From contig JPHH03000070.1 of NCBI GenBank assembly GCA_000750105.3, positions 1 through 64,000 on the forward strand: a stretch of 64,000 bases of DNA, in the 5' to 3' direction. The notes below the pieces were generated by a model. That model did no database searches. It was not told the origin of the DNA and saw only the letters and a list, made by a program, of their open reading frames with translations. Every line of letters begins with the position of its first letter. Position 1 is the stretch's first letter. This document shows, in pieces, positions 19,989-31,661 of the stretch. The DNA is from Tolypocladium sp. Sup5 PDA-1 (lineage: Eukaryota; Ascomycota; Sordariomycetes; Hypocreales; Ophiocordycipitaceae). The translations under genes were made by a program, and so were the position numbers.

Positions 19989-21211
19989 TTATTGTGTGCC
20001 GCTAAATTCGTTTCCCAACTGGTATCCGGGTTCCACCAATCTGAACTTCTGACTTACCAGACCAGTAGGATCCTGCTGCCAGAGCCCCAAAAAGTGAGAA
20101 TTATCCAACGAGAACAATCCTGGCCAATGGGATCCTTTCGTGCCTGTAACCACCGGATCGCCCCAATTTCGGCCGCCGTTTGTGCTCGTGACGACCTTCA
20201 TCTGTCCACCGTCGACATCATTGCCATGTGGCTTGTCAATCTCTTCGTTGGACATGAAGCTTGCGACAAGTGTACCCCCGACATGAACGACCTGGGGCGC
20301 GCCCGCATCCCGGTTGTTTTTGGCCGTGTATAGACGGCCGCGAGTTGGCCAGGTAAACCCATCGTCATGAGAAAGAACGTAGTCAATGGTAAAGACATTA
20401 TTCTGCAAGCTCTCAAAGACGCATCTGATGAAAGTTGAACAGTAGTGTAAGCCTTAATGGTTCTCTAACAGAGAAGATAGGAAGCATTCTTTGATTGCGA
20501 AGGCACTTACATGACGTTTCCGTTGTTGTCTACGTTAGCCACTCCGGTCATACCATCGCGCGCTCTGATATCTTGCCCGGACACTGGCATTGGCTTCGAC
20601 CAAGATTTTCCGTTGTCCTTTGATATCTTCATGATGTTGTTCTGATCATCTTTGTTGTTTTCTGAAGAGTAGAACGCCTGGAGTGTGCCGTCGCGGCTAA
20701 CGCGTAGAAAAGGTTCCCACAATCCGTTAACGCCGTCTCTGCGACGTTCGTCGATGTTCCCGAGGTTTGACCAGGTGGCACCGCCATTATCCGATCCAAA
20801 CAGTGAAATGCGGAACATTATGTAGTTATCTTTGCTTATGCGATCGTGGTTCCGAGAGGTAGCGAGCAAGCGGCCGTTGGGTAGCTGGAGAATGAACGGA
20901 TTGGAGATACTGTGTTTCTCCGCCAGAACGCTGGTGACTGTGCCAATTGCTTTCCAAGAAACGCCAGCGTCTGTGGACTTTACAACGCGTATAACAGCGT
21001 TCGGACCATCTGGGGCCTCATAAACGCCGATGATGCTGCCGTCTTTGGCCCGTGTCGCACGCATGTAAGTGCCGTGAACATCGACGGTCCGCCGATCACC
21101 GTCTGGGGCGTCTGAGACGTTCAATACGCCTGGTGGGAGGGCAACACATTGTGATATGCAAGTGAGCGATGCAAGGACAAGTAAGTTTAAGAAAAGTGTA
21201 CGGAAGCTCAT
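19989..21211 (-). CDS. Secreted BNR/Asp-box sialidase-superfamily glycoside hydrolase
   Basis: The start is the ATG at 21211 with a signal peptide (MSFRTLFLNLLVLASLTC). An intron at 20425-20510 (gtaagt...catcag, 86 nt) joins exons of 701 and 436 bases, giving 378 residues. At least four Asp-box blade motifs of the form SxDxGxxW are present: STDAGVSW, SDNGGATW, SKDNGKSW and SHDDGFTW, plus STNGGRNW. The segments NPFILQLPNGRLLATSRNH and ARDGMTGVANV are typical of six-bladed beta-propeller glycosidases of the GH93/GH33 kind. An extracellular role in cutting arabinan or sialylated or related glycans is likely, but the exact family needs a profile search. The gene is intact. The downstream open frame at 19564-19983 is probably not coding. 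Confidence 0.82.
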
Positions 21212-22248
21212 TGCAGAGAGGTTTCGATGGACCAGTATGAGGTTGATGTATGTTTCAAGTGTCTGGTTGGTATTTCTAGTCTCTGTCAGAGAGTTATTAA
21301 TATATATGAAATACATCATTGGCATACATTAAGCTACGGCCGTTAAACCCGTCACTACTCACCAATCACGCTGTGGCCACTTCCTGTTCTATTGTGCTTT
21401 TACAAGCCCCCAAATGACCTGTGCTCACTAGCCCCCAATTGACCCATCATGTGCACGTTCCAATTCCGATGTCGTATTATGTTGGCCCCTTAAGATGGTG
21501 TTGTCCTCCACTTTCGACCGTTGGCTGCCTGCGTAGGCAAGTGCCGCTAACACGACCTGACTCGCTGCGTTATTTGTTGGCTCAAGGCGGCCAGGTGGTT
21601 GCATGTCAGTTGCCTCCTATGCTGACGTTTTGATGCTCGGATAATGCGGTCCTTGGCGTTGCTAAGGAACCGGGCGAGAGCTCGGAGCCAGTATCGGTCT
21701 GAACGTTGCTGAAGCCTAGGCCTGGAACACAGACTTCAGCAGCTGGTACAAAACGCTTTCAGGCAACAATCATTCAAAATAGGGCTATGATAAGAAAGGC
21801 GATTTATAATACGTTAACTTAGCCATTAATCTGATCGCAAGAAGATTATTTGAATACACACAAGCTCCTACAATGTCTTAAACTCTCTAAGTAGTTAGTA
21901 ACCTCGCCCTTGACCGCGTCTCTCTCCGGCAAGCGATAAGGGGGGTATCCGAAAGATATAGGTATTTTGACTGGTCGACCCTATACGTAGTGGCAATATT
22001 CACTGGCGCCCTTCTAATCTACCGACTTCCAATAATGACCTGTCTGAGTGATCAAATAACTGGACAATTGACAAAGACTGTCACTTCATACTATCCCGAA
22101 GGCGGAAGCACTTCAATAGTTTCAATAGTCTTCTACGGCACAATGCCCATTAACAGGTGCTTGAAATACGTATATCACGTACAGTAGAGCGAGACAAACC
22201 AGACTACCAAGGTGTGACTTCCATCTGCGCGCCATCTCTCACGCGACT
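21212..22248. other. Intergenic region, no gene recognised
   Basis: This holds the promoter of the Asp-box glycosidase (minus) and the 3' flank of the next gene. Some stretches (21520-21760) look like repeat debris, but I found no element ends and no coding motif. Confidence 0.4.
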
Positions 22249-23430
22249 TCATCTTTCATCTTCAACGTATGGAGCCTTGTATACAATCCTCCCCTCTCCC
22301 TTGATAAAATCTTCAATGGGGAATTCGCCGTTACCCGACACAGAGCTTGCGGTTGTGAGATTTTCAACATCTTCGCTGTCTCTCTCTGACGGGGGCCAAT
22401 GAGAGGCAACGTCGGAGATAATGCTGGGTGAGGTAGGCAGGTCGTCCATATCGTCGTGCTCGTCTTGCTTGGCGCCACTGCAAGTAAGACGCAAAGGACC
22501 CTCCGAGTCTTGCTCCTCATTCACGCAACCAAATGAATTAACGTGGCCCGGTTGCGTCCAGCTTCCACCCTGAGCCAAAGGCGCGCCTAGATGCTTGTGG
22601 AATGGGCCGTCTGCTTCCTTTTCGCCCTTGTCGTCGTTTTCACGCTGTTCCGTGAGTTCCTTCATCTTTTCGCCGAGTGTCTGGGGCTCCTTCATATCAC
22701 TACTCGGCTTGGGTGCCTTTTTCTCTCGTCTGGACAGGTCTACCTCCAGCACCCGTGTGCCCATAGGGACCTTAGTCACGAGTCCGTCATCATCGCGGTC
22801 GAAATACAGAGCCCAGGTTCCTGGAAGCTCCTCCACGGCAACGAAGCCTTCCCATCCCTCTAGTGTCATCCGCCGATCCTGTCGAGTGCAGTTAAAGGGA
22901 CCGGTGATGTGTCCTTGCGCCTCAGCACGCACGCCGTATTTGACCTCGTACGTATTCCCGTCGACGTATATCCAATTCAGCATCGGCGGATCATTGCTGA
23001 TGGTACTGACCAGCCCTTCATAGTCCGAGTCAGGATATGGCAAGTAGTAGCCCGCGAACAGATGCCCCGGGCTGGACGAGGCTAATTGTCCATTGCCGGA
23101 GAGATCTTGCGTGGCCACATAAAGCTAAGCACCAACATGTTTAGCTATATCGGACTTTTGAGATTAGTAGATGGGTTGAATTGTTACCTTGGAGTCTTTG
23201 AGAATGACCAGTCTGCCATCTATATCATGATTTCGAACTGAGGGTTTAATGCAGGACACCATCAGGTTACAGCGGCGCGACCGATGCTCCTCACGCTTAT
23301 TTTGGGCCTGACTCTGACGTATTGCTTCTTGAGCTCCGAGGATCGCCGGACAAAGGGACAGTGCCAGAAGCAATGGGGCAGCCATGGCGATGTCTTCGGT
23401 GTCTTTGACCTGAATCGTGATTGAGCCCAT
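22249..23430 (-). CDS. Conserved fungal protein of unknown function, 372 aa
   Basis: The start is the ATG at 23430 (MGSITIQVKDTEDIAMAAPLLLAL). An intron at 23125-23187 (gtaaca...cttag, 63 nt) joins ILKDSK to LYVATQD, and exons of 243 and 876 bases sum to a whole number of codons. The N-terminal 150 residues form a conserved domain recalled from many ascomycete hypothetical proteins: EEHRSRRCNL, FAGYYLPYPDSDYEGLVST, DPPMLNWIYVD, HITGPFNCTRQDRRMTLEGWEG, and WALYFDRDDDG...VLEVDL. The C-terminal half is low-complexity and acidic, and probably disordered. No catalytic residues or membrane spans are evident beyond the alanine/leucine-rich N-terminus. The function is unknown. Confidence 0.8.
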
Positions 23431-25000
23431 GGCAAACTTATCGAAGGTTGGCCGAATGCGAACGTCGGTGGCATGCAGCGTGATAGATAACGACTTGGAC
23501 ACCACAAAACCAGAAACACCAGCTATTGTGTTCATCGATAGCTGGACAAAGTTGAGCATTAGTCGCGAAGCCCTTAAAACGGCTGCCGGGGAGCGCTGGT
23601 TCCCTACACCAGAACACGCGTCGGAACCGTTTCATTAACAGGACCAAATCGAACCACTATGTAACTAGCTGAAGTGCAGCATCATGCCATCCTTAGGCCA
23701 CTATTGACAACATTGCCCTGTGGTGAGACTTGCATGACTGTTTCACCGGAGGGCCATTTCTTGAAACAGAAGATTGCAGCTCTTGAGGCAATTGAGGCAT
23801 GATCATGTTGCACATCCACTAATTACATTGCGGTAAAACTGGTTGGGTTTGAAGGCATGTCGCGATTGGGTTTCAAGTGCGGAACAATTATGCTTCTCGA
23901 GGGCTCCAAAACACACTTCCGCACGTCGCCCATCTACACTAAGAAAGCCCGTAGAGTCTTTACAGAATAGATAAATAAGTCAAACTTGTAAAGCATGTTG
24001 ACTTGACAAACACTCCACTGCATAGCAAAAGTCTACACGGTGAAGAACTCCCTTATAAAATGTCCTCCCCTGCAATGTGTGTCTCACCTCGCCATCCGCC
24101 AGCAATAGAGACTGATTGACAATAGTACAACGGGTTTGCCGAAAGGCAATGCACCCTTTAACAGCGAGCCGGACTTAGACGGCCAGGCTCAGGGCGGTCG
24201 CAAGGCGCAAAGCCAGCTTAGTCAGGCGCTGCCCCAGCTACCAACATCATTCGGGCTATCCAAGCCGGCAGGTCAGCTTTCACGTTACCCAGTTCACAGT
24301 TAGGTAATGCTGAAAATGATCCCAGGTCAGCTTCTGCGAGGAGCAACGGACGATAAGGGAAACCAAAAGGCAGCTGCGCTACTTGTTGGCGTGAAACTTG
24401 ATCTAGAGGCCGAAATCCATTTGACTGCCAGAGTCAAGGGTGATATTTGCGTGGGTTTATATTAATGCCGGCATTCATTAAGTATCCTCAATTCGCATCC
24501 CAAGTCTTCTACGTACTCTTCTACTTGTCATTGGAACACACCTAAGGATACACTCCCCGAGTTGCACCCTAAAGTGTGGCAATTATGCTGGCAAAAGAGT
24601 TGCAATGCAGCCAATTATTCCTAGCTGGCTTCTTTACTTGACATGCACTGCGCCTCATCGTTGGAGATAAATGTGTTAGCTAGCGATATTAGCCAGTGGC
24701 TCCATTCAACAATGGAGAAGCCAGTCACGTCAGCAACACTTACATATGGGTGACCCCGAGGTTAAGGGCCTCACAGTGACATCAACACTAATGAATCCAT
24801 TAATTCAAGGCAACTCCAGTCACTATACAAGCATTTACGTTTCTATATGGATAACATCCTCGATCCAGGGAACCATCTTCACCCCCAGTATACATAGGAG
24901 ATGTGGCGGTCCTTCGATATCATGACCCATCCACCCCTGGGGGCCAGCAATTGCCAACATTTTACCCACGCGTGTGCGTCATATTTCTACACTTATGGGG
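23431..25000. other. Intergenic region of 1.6 kb, no gene recognised
   Basis: The promoter of the 372-aa conserved protein (minus) lies at its left end and the 3' end of the sulfatase-like gene at its right. I see no open frame with family features and no repeat structure. Confidence 0.45.
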
Positions 25001-27628
25001 CTATGGGTCATAACGCCAGCGCTTGTAGTTCTCATTAGCCCACCAACGGGTCACGACAGCCGCTTCCTCTGCCCACCTGGCTGCTTCTGGGCCATGATCG
25101 CTCTCCAGAATTCCCAAGAGTTTGTCAAAGTCGAACGAGAGTGTCGCGTTCTTCTCGTGAGGATCCGTGGCCAAGTCGGTAAAGCGCCACTCGTAGTTAC
25201 CGAATACCGGCACTATGAGGCGCCAATTTGGCTCGCGGGCATCGCGGACAGCGAGCGACGAGCCACCGGGGTTCATAACCGTAAACTGCCAGTCTCCTTG
25301 GCCAGTTTCTTCCGAGAACTTACGTAGCGGCCTCAAGAGGGACTGGCCTTCGTAGTTGCGAACCAAGTCCCGCGCAGCCTGGCTCTCGGGCTTGGATAGT
25401 GATCCCGTCTCTATAAGCAAGTCCAAGATAGTTGGGAGAATCTGCAGAGACGTTACCGCGTCGTTGATATCGATTTGCGGTAGCTTCGGATGCGATATAA
25501 TAAGCGGTACGTGGTAATTCGCAACGTGTGGATTGCTGTACGGCGTAATAGTACCACGTTCCGCAATAGATAAGCCATGGTCGCCGACAAGAATCAGCAA
25601 GGTTTCGTTAGCAACGCCCTCCGAATCCAAGATGTCGAGTATCTTGCCGAGCCAGCGGTCAACGTAGCCGACGGCGTTGAGGTAGTGAGATAAATCGTCC
25701 CACTCTTTATCATCCGTTAAAGAGACGTACTTTTCTTCTTCTGGGATGCCAAAAGCATGGTGGGTCGTGCTCGTCATATGCGATAGGAAGACTCTTTCGT
25801 TGGTTTGCTTCGCGACCGCAAAGGCATCCCGGATGTAGTCTTCTACAGCGACCTCGGGCATGCCGTAGTAATTGACGTCAGTCAGATTAACGGGGCCAAA
25901 CTTGGGAGAACCCTTCAGGTACCACCAGTCAATCATCCTTTCATGCTCCTTGGCATAACCTAAAACCGGCATGAGGCGGTCTTGCTTGTCGTATCTGTCA
26001 GTCACGGACTGCATCCAAGATGACTTCCATTTCAAAGAAGTAAAGTCGTCCTTCGTGGGTTTCTGGTCGCTGTCGTGGTCCAACTTGTTGAATGCCTCGA
26101 AGATGTGCGCCAAACACGGTTGATAGATGTGGTGCGCTTGGTCGACGTTAAAGTCGGCAGCAAGCGGAGACAGGCCACAGAGGGTACCAACCAGGCTCTT
26201 CAGCGTGTAGGTGCTAGTAGTGTAGGCATTGTTCACGTTGATGCCACCGCGACGTTTCTGTTGCCCATGTTGAAACACGCCATCGGCAAAGCCGTTGTCC
26301 CCAAAGCCGTTGTCCCCAAAGCCGTCATCATGGTCCCCAGTAAGAAACTTTGCAGTTGGTGTGAGCGAGGCGAGCATCTTCTGGGCCTCCTCCGGCAGAG
26401 ACTTGTTCTTAAATGTGCTGGCCAGTCGCTCCCATACGACGCCGTCCTTCTTGATGGGGAAGATGTCTTTCCGAGTGCTCTCGAGCTTAACGAGCATCAC
26501 GTGCCGGATTGACACGTCGCCCAGCTTGACGTCGCGGAGAGCCGGGAGCAGGTCATCGTCGAGATTGGATAGTTTCAAGGGGTCTGCAGCTGCAGAGTAG
26601 TGGTCCTTTTCTGCGTCGTACCAGTCCTCGAAGCCTGCGAGCGGCGTATCCTTGGGCAGCCAAGGGAACGCAAGGGGCTCAGTAAGGGCGGTGTGGTTAT
26701 CCAAGCTGCCGTTGACACTGCTAGAAAAGGCAAGCAAACTGGCCAGCGTCGGTGTTGAGTGCGCAAAGTCCACCCATGGCATTAGAGGCAGAGTCCATGA
26801 CATGTAAATTAGGGAACTGTCTGCAGGCCGAAGGAGGGTGCAAACAACCTGGGCCATCAGCACGATGCCAACCAGGACGTACAGAAGTACCGTTGGTTTC
26901 GGTGACGCCGGTGGAGGGTCTTGATCGCTGCAATCCAAGTACTCCTCGCTCGTGCAGCTTTCCTCCTTCGGTCCCTTCAGGTCTTGCTGGGGCAGATGTT
27001 CGTACTTGGCGGCCGATGGCACGCGCTGCCGCCATGTTGAGAGTTTGCTGAACAAGGACGTCACCGGCCACTTCAGAATATCGAGAGCAATGCCAGCCAC
27101 GGCATAGCAGAGGGCCTGGAGGACCCCAGCCATGACAAGCAAGGCAGCCAACACCAGTGCGCAGGACAGGAGCCCGGTCACCATCATCCTCCACGATGAC
27201 GAGTCGCCAGCAACGGCGATGTTGCGCCATTGGAGTTCTGAGCCCGCCACCACAAAGAACGAGATGCTGATTATCGCCAAGAGCAGCACAAGGGAGACCA
27301 TGGCCGAGGCCATGATTGTCGCGACGACTCCCAGCCATCGCGCTGTTGCAAAGAGCCCAGGATTTCCGTCGACGAGCACACGTAGCACCAGTAGCAAGGC
27401 CGAATCTTGTGCAAAGAAGGATATGCCCCAGTGCAGGAGGTCGGTCGTCTGAAGGGCATTGAGATGGGCGAAGACGTGCACCACTTTGGCGCTGAGGACG
27501 GCGACGGCCGCAATCGTAAAGGCAAACCGACGGTTAACGAGGCGAGGGGTGACGGCCATCAGGATCCTCCTGCTAACGAAGTGGGCAGAGGCCACCGAGC
27601 CGACAAAGCGGCGCCGTGTTGACTCCAT
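25001..27628 (-). CDS. Membrane-anchored sulfatase / LTA-synthase-like phosphotransferase, 875 aa
   Basis: A single intronless frame starts at ATG 27628 (MESTRRRFVG). The first 270 residues contain about five to six hydrophobic spans (for example VVATIMASAMVSLVLLLAII and VLLYVLVGIVLMAQVVCTLL). The extracytoplasmic catalytic domain then begins with VKLESTRKDIFP near residue 385, where the alkaline-phosphatase superfamily places its Ser/Thr nucleophile and a metal-binding Glu. Further features are FLSHMTSTTHHAFG and the C-terminal metal site VGDHG near residue 683. The domain resembles fungal sulfatase-domain proteins of the LTA-synthase/phosphoglycerol-transferase group. A 15-base repeat encodes GDNGF copies near residue 440. 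The probable role is transfer or hydrolysis of phosphate or sulfate esters on surface glycans or lipids. The gene is intact. Confidence 0.85.
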   Translation of the reverse strand: MESTRRRFVGSVASAHFVSRRILMAVTPRLVNRRFAFTIAAVAVLSAKVVHVFAHLNALQTTDLLHWGISFFAQDSALLLVLRVLVDGNPGLFATARWLGVVATIMASAMVSLVLLLAIISISFFVVAGSELQWRNIAVAGDSSSWRMMVTGLLSCALVLAALLVMAGVLQALCYAVAGIALDILKWPVTSLFSKLSTWRQRVPSAAKYEHLPQQDLKGPKEESCTSEEYLDCSDQDPPPASPKPTVLLYVLVGIVLMAQVVCTLLRPADSSLIYMSWTLPLMPWVDFAHSTPTLASLLAFSSSVNGSLDNHTALTEPLAFPWLPKDTPLAGFEDWYDAEKDHYSAAADPLKLSNLDDDLLPALRDVKLGDVSIRHVMLVKLESTRKDIFPIKKDGVVWERLASTFKNKSLPEEAQKMLASLTPTAKFLTGDHDDGFGDNGFGDNGFADGVFQHGQQKRRGGINVNNAYTTSTYTLKSLVGTLCGLSPLAADFNVDQAHHIYQPCLAHIFEAFNKLDHDSDQKPTKDDFTSLKWKSSWMQSVTDRYDKQDRLMPVLGYAKEHERMIDWWYLKGSPKFGPVNLTDVNYYGMPEVAVEDYIRDAFAVAKQTNERVFLSHMTSTTHHAFGIPEEEKYVSLTDDKEWDDLSHYLNAVGYVDRWLGKILDILDSEGVANETLLILVGDHGLSIAERGTITPYSNPHVANYHVPLIISHPKLPQIDINDAVTSLQILPTILDLLIETGSLSKPESQAARDLVRNYEGQSLLRPLRKFSEETGQGDWQFTVMNPGGSSLAVRDAREPNWRLIVPVFGNYEWRFTDLATDPHEKNATLSFDFDKLLGILESDHGPEAARWAEEAAVVTRWWANENYKRWRYDP

Positions 27629-30600
27629 GGCAAGGCGTCAGTGAAGCGAGGTTGATCGCTGATGAGGATACGGGTAGGTCGTGATGGTTCCAGGCCCAGG
27701 CTCCCATGTCAAAGCAAGAGTCGAGCTGTGATCACCACATATCCGAATCCAATGGACGAGTCCCATCCGACGCGGCCGGATTGGTCTTCTAATAAGACGG
27801 AGCCTGGCCGGACGCGACGTGTTCGTGTGTGTCACCGCCTAAGGGTTAACTCGTACGCTGCCAGGGAGACTGGCCAAAGGGAGCTTGGTGTCGCGTGCCA
27901 CAGGTACACAGGGCGGAATAGCAGGAATGCCACGAGATGCACGTACGGACTATCCGTAGTAATCCCCGATTTCCCATCGGAACAAGCCGAGGCTGAACCC
28001 AAGCGAAAGCCACCCTACGGGGCCTGCACAGGCAGAGTTTGCTGTATCCGCACTCCGTACGTATAAGGTTTCCCCCATCGCCGCGTTCGTCGATTCCCGT
28101 GTCTCCCGTCGATTAAAATTCATGCACGCGGCACTCTCCCGGTGTGAATCTGTCTGTTCCCGAGCATACTAGCGAATTAGCAAAAGCTTTCCCCAGCGCC
28201 ACGTTCAGCCCTCGCCCCAAACCATGCGATTCGTATGACACCCTTCCACGGAGTATATACTTTGTACCTCGTATTAGTCTGCTCCTCCACACGCCCGTAA
28301 AATGTCGCGGCTCACTCACCCTTTCCCCCTTTTACTGACCTGCGCCCTGAAGCAAGCGTTCGTCTTGACTGTCTGGTCCTTTATTAACATTCGCTATTGG
28401 TAGCTTTGCTTCTCCCTTTGCTCTCCCGGCCGTTGTTTCTGCATAGTGGCCTCATCCTGCGAAGGAGAAGGGCAGAATGGGCGTGGAGGGATGCAGGTGG
28501 AACAAGCTGGATTGGGAAATGTCTCGCGTGACCCGACTCGGTCAAAGGTGGCTGGGCTGGGGTTGCATCACGGGATGCACATTCTATGACAGTCGCGCTA
28601 TGCCTCATTCATCTTACAGATGCTGCACCTCCGTCTGAAATGCATGCAGACGAATCGATGCGAATGGGGCATGCACGGAGTGCTATGTCCGTACGTAGAT
28701 GACGCCTGAATTCCTGTTGCTAGATGTTTTAAACCTCTCACGCCTCTCTCGAGCTTGCGGTCTCAGGAAGCTATGTAGGTACTACCTCGACAGGAATTTG
28801 TCGTCGTGATGTCTAAGACTAAGCATACTGGGCATGCCAAGCGCCGATTCCCCTCAGCCTTACATTGTGCGCGCTCTCTTGGCTATAACAGCCGTCATTG
28901 TTCCCACGGCGGTGACGTCTTATACGGCCTAGAACAGCTCCCCGCATATACGAAGTGCACAGCATATCCGTATGTCGAAGTGCCACACCGTACCTTGCTG
29001 TACGTGTTGTGGGGCAGGTGCGGTCATGGAGTGCACCTCTCCGTCCAGTATACGGAGTACTTCGTACGACGACGGTGAAGCGAGAGACGGGCCCGTGACG
29101 TAGATTGACGCAACTGGGCTATGGCCTTGTGTTGAAAGAGAAGACGGAGTATAAACTCACGATAAAGTCACCATTTTCCATCTTATCAAGCTGCATTCAT
29201 GAATGTGGTACGACGAATATCAATGCCAGAGACTTCACGATCGTTAATTGTGGTTCGTGCTAGTACCAGTTAGGACTTGTCACTTTGAGACTTGACCCTA
29301 GGGGGCGGCCCGACAGATAGCTAGTAGAGCTGACTGGGTGCGCCAAACGGTATCAGGTACAAAAGAAGCACAGGAGGCCACAGGAGTACGGCATACAGGT
29401 TTAACAGATACTTCTGCCTAGACTCTTGGAGACTTGTCGTTGGTCCTATTCCTCCTGTTCTGAACTTCTGATGAGCCAAAATGTTCTTGGTTGCACTGCC
29501 GCGGTGGTGAAATGGATTAGGCCATGGTGTTTATGCTAACAGTGATGTACGATACATCTCGCAGCCATGAGACAGTAAGTCATTTGGTTGATGCCAAGAA
29601 GTTAGATGCGGAAGGTAAGACTAGAACGTAATAATATGGTAGGCGTTACAGGAAGTATCGCGCCTGGCCTCATTGCCTTGCTTATTACCCTACAAACAAG
29701 TTGCCTTTAGTCGCAATGTCCGATGAGGACTGTGGTAATATTGAGACTCAGTCACGCTTTTACAACTTTGCATTCTCGCCTGATGCGAAGCGCAAACAGG
29801 CTACTTCGCAAATTACCGGCTAAGCTCAGTGGGGAAGGGGGATGCTTGCAACCCCAGGCTGCCGGCTGGACTATACACCTATGGTGCGTGCAGACATCGA
29901 ACTGCGAATTGAGGATCTATACGCACTGGTGACTGTGTAAGATAACAATGAACTTAAGTGGTCACGGCCTATCCGTACTCTGCAAGGACATGGCCTACCT
30001 TGTATATAACCCAATTAACCCGTCGAACAAGACACTTTCTTAACTGGGCACCAAGCTCACCGCTGGCCGAACGGTCATAACGCACTCTCCTGATCTTATT
30101 TACCTATCTTGATAATTGTATGCCTGCTTACTATGGGCATTTCTGGCTATGGTTGTGCAACTAAAATGCCAGCTAGAGGAGAGTAGTTACAACAGCTCCA
30201 AATTAAAGGCACGGTACGTGCAGTACGCTACCACCCAGTCAAAGAATCAACTCCTTGACTGAGCTTCGGCCTCGGCCATGAGAGCGGAAGGTTGACTAAA
30301 CAAGGGAGCTTGGAGACTCTTGTCGTTTCAGGTGCGACTGAGCGGCGGCATTAGCGACTTTTAATAAGAGTTCGCCCCCACTACATGCCATGGATCGACC
30401 AGATCCCGTAGGATATTAATCAATTCTTGAACTCTAAAAGCCCCGACTGCCGACGGCGGATATTCTCAACCCTTGTCCCCCAACCGAGGTCATCACCCGG
30501 TTGCCGTCTCAGAATTCTCCACGGCTTGACTAGTAGAAGTGACCGATAGGGCAAAGGACAAGACGACCCGGAAACCTACCGATCTTTTACTTAATCTGTG

Positions 30601-30718
30601 ACATCTACGGTCTGAGGTTCCGGCGACACGACTCCATCTAGCAATAAACAGATGCCGATATCTTGTGAAAGACCTTTTAGAAGAGTAATCAACCTCACAA
30701 GTATTAAGTCGTGCTCTC
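27629..30718. other. 3.1-kb gene-free stretch
   Basis: Only short open frames without family features occur. The left end holds the sulfatase promoter and the right end the promoter of the small secreted protein. No repeat ends, tRNA or other RNA gene could be recognised. Confidence 0.45.
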
Positions 30719-30725
30719 TATATAA
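30719..30725 (+). promoter_or_regulatory. TATA box of the small secreted protein gene
   Basis: TATATAA lies 125 bases before the ATG at 30850 and is followed by a CACTACA/ACTACCACTG pyrimidine-rich leader, a common layout for strongly expressed secreted-protein genes in filamentous fungi. Confidence 0.6.
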
Positions 30726-30849
30726 GACAGAGGCTCCTATATCTATATTCCCTTAATTCCAGGACAACAATCCACTCCTGCACGCATTAATTGCTACCAT
30801 CACTACAGTCACTACCACTGTTAATATCTACTCCCATATTCCCCCAAAA

Positions 30850-31248
30850 ATGCATCTCATCCAGATTTCGGGGGCGCTGGCGCTTCTCATCGCTTCTTCC
30901 TCACTCGTCGCCTCTGCTCCCACGGAGTTGCACTCTCGATGCAAGATCTAACCCCACGTCCCAAAGGCTTATTAGAGTCTAACCTTGTCGATAGCGGGTG
31001 CTTCTGGCAACGCCAAAGAACTCCCGGCCAGCTCAGGTGGACGTGCTAGTCTTGAGACACGAGCTGGCGGCGGTCTTGGCCAGATTCTTTCCGACCATTT
31101 CAAATTTGTCGCTGATCCGCCAAGCGCTGCGAAGGCAATCCCGGCTGACCAGAACAACCCCGCTCGCGAAGCCCACCGTTCAGTGCATGCTGCACTCTTC
31201 CAAGCTACTCAAGGCGGCGCCCAAGGCGGCAACGGTGCTGCAAACTGA
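30850..31248 (+). CDS. Small secreted protein (114 aa) with a GC-AG intron
   Basis: The ATG at 30850 opens a strong signal peptide (MHLIQISGALALLIASSSLV, cleavage likely after SA-P). Unspliced, it stops after 34 codons. Removing 30941-30994 as a GC-AG intron (gcaaga...gatag, 54 nt) joins exons of 91 and 254 bases, exactly 115 codons with stop. The mature part is rich in Ala, Gly and Ser (ELPASSGGRASLETRAGGG, QGGAQGGNGAAN) and has no cysteines. No family is recognised. Size, signal peptide and a good TATA box fit a secreted effector-like or wall-associated protein. The splice model rests on frame logic and the gcaag donor consensus; without it the product would be a 34-residue peptide. Confidence 0.65.
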
Positions 31249-31661
31249 GTGGAAGTTCTAATGGGGCTGCTTCCGGAAGAGTAGAAGTAGTCTGGGGAAA
31301 TGCCAGAGAACCTGGAGCTCGTTAGGTTGGAGGAATAGATCTTGGGTCGGGAAAACAAAAAAAATCACAAAAAATACGGAGGAAGACGGAAGTCTCGGTA
31401 TCGTACTGAGGGGCATCCGGATCCGTTTAATTAGATAGAACCTCTCATCCTCAAGTCACACATGGCAATTCGGTCCTTGATTTTCATCCCATTTGACAAA
31501 GCCTTGGTTTTCTTATTCGTGGCTCTTTGCCTCATCACATTACTATGTGAAGCCATCATTCATTTGCTTGGGTAACCCGACCCAAGTTCTGGGGTCTTCA
31601 GCACTTAGTCATGGCAGAAACATGACCCAAGGTTCAAGCACCTGTAAGTAAGCAATACTGC
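31249..31661. other. Intergenic, convergent 3' flanks
   Basis: The small secreted protein gene (+) and the MFS transporter (-) end toward each other here. Poly-A runs near 31352-31375 may be 3' UTR or polyadenylation context. No gene is seen. Confidence 0.45.

Noticed and set aside
29502..29540. tRNA-like 5' half (gccgcggtggtgaaatgg)
   Set aside because: No matching acceptor stem, anticodon arm or T-loop could be folded from the following sequence.
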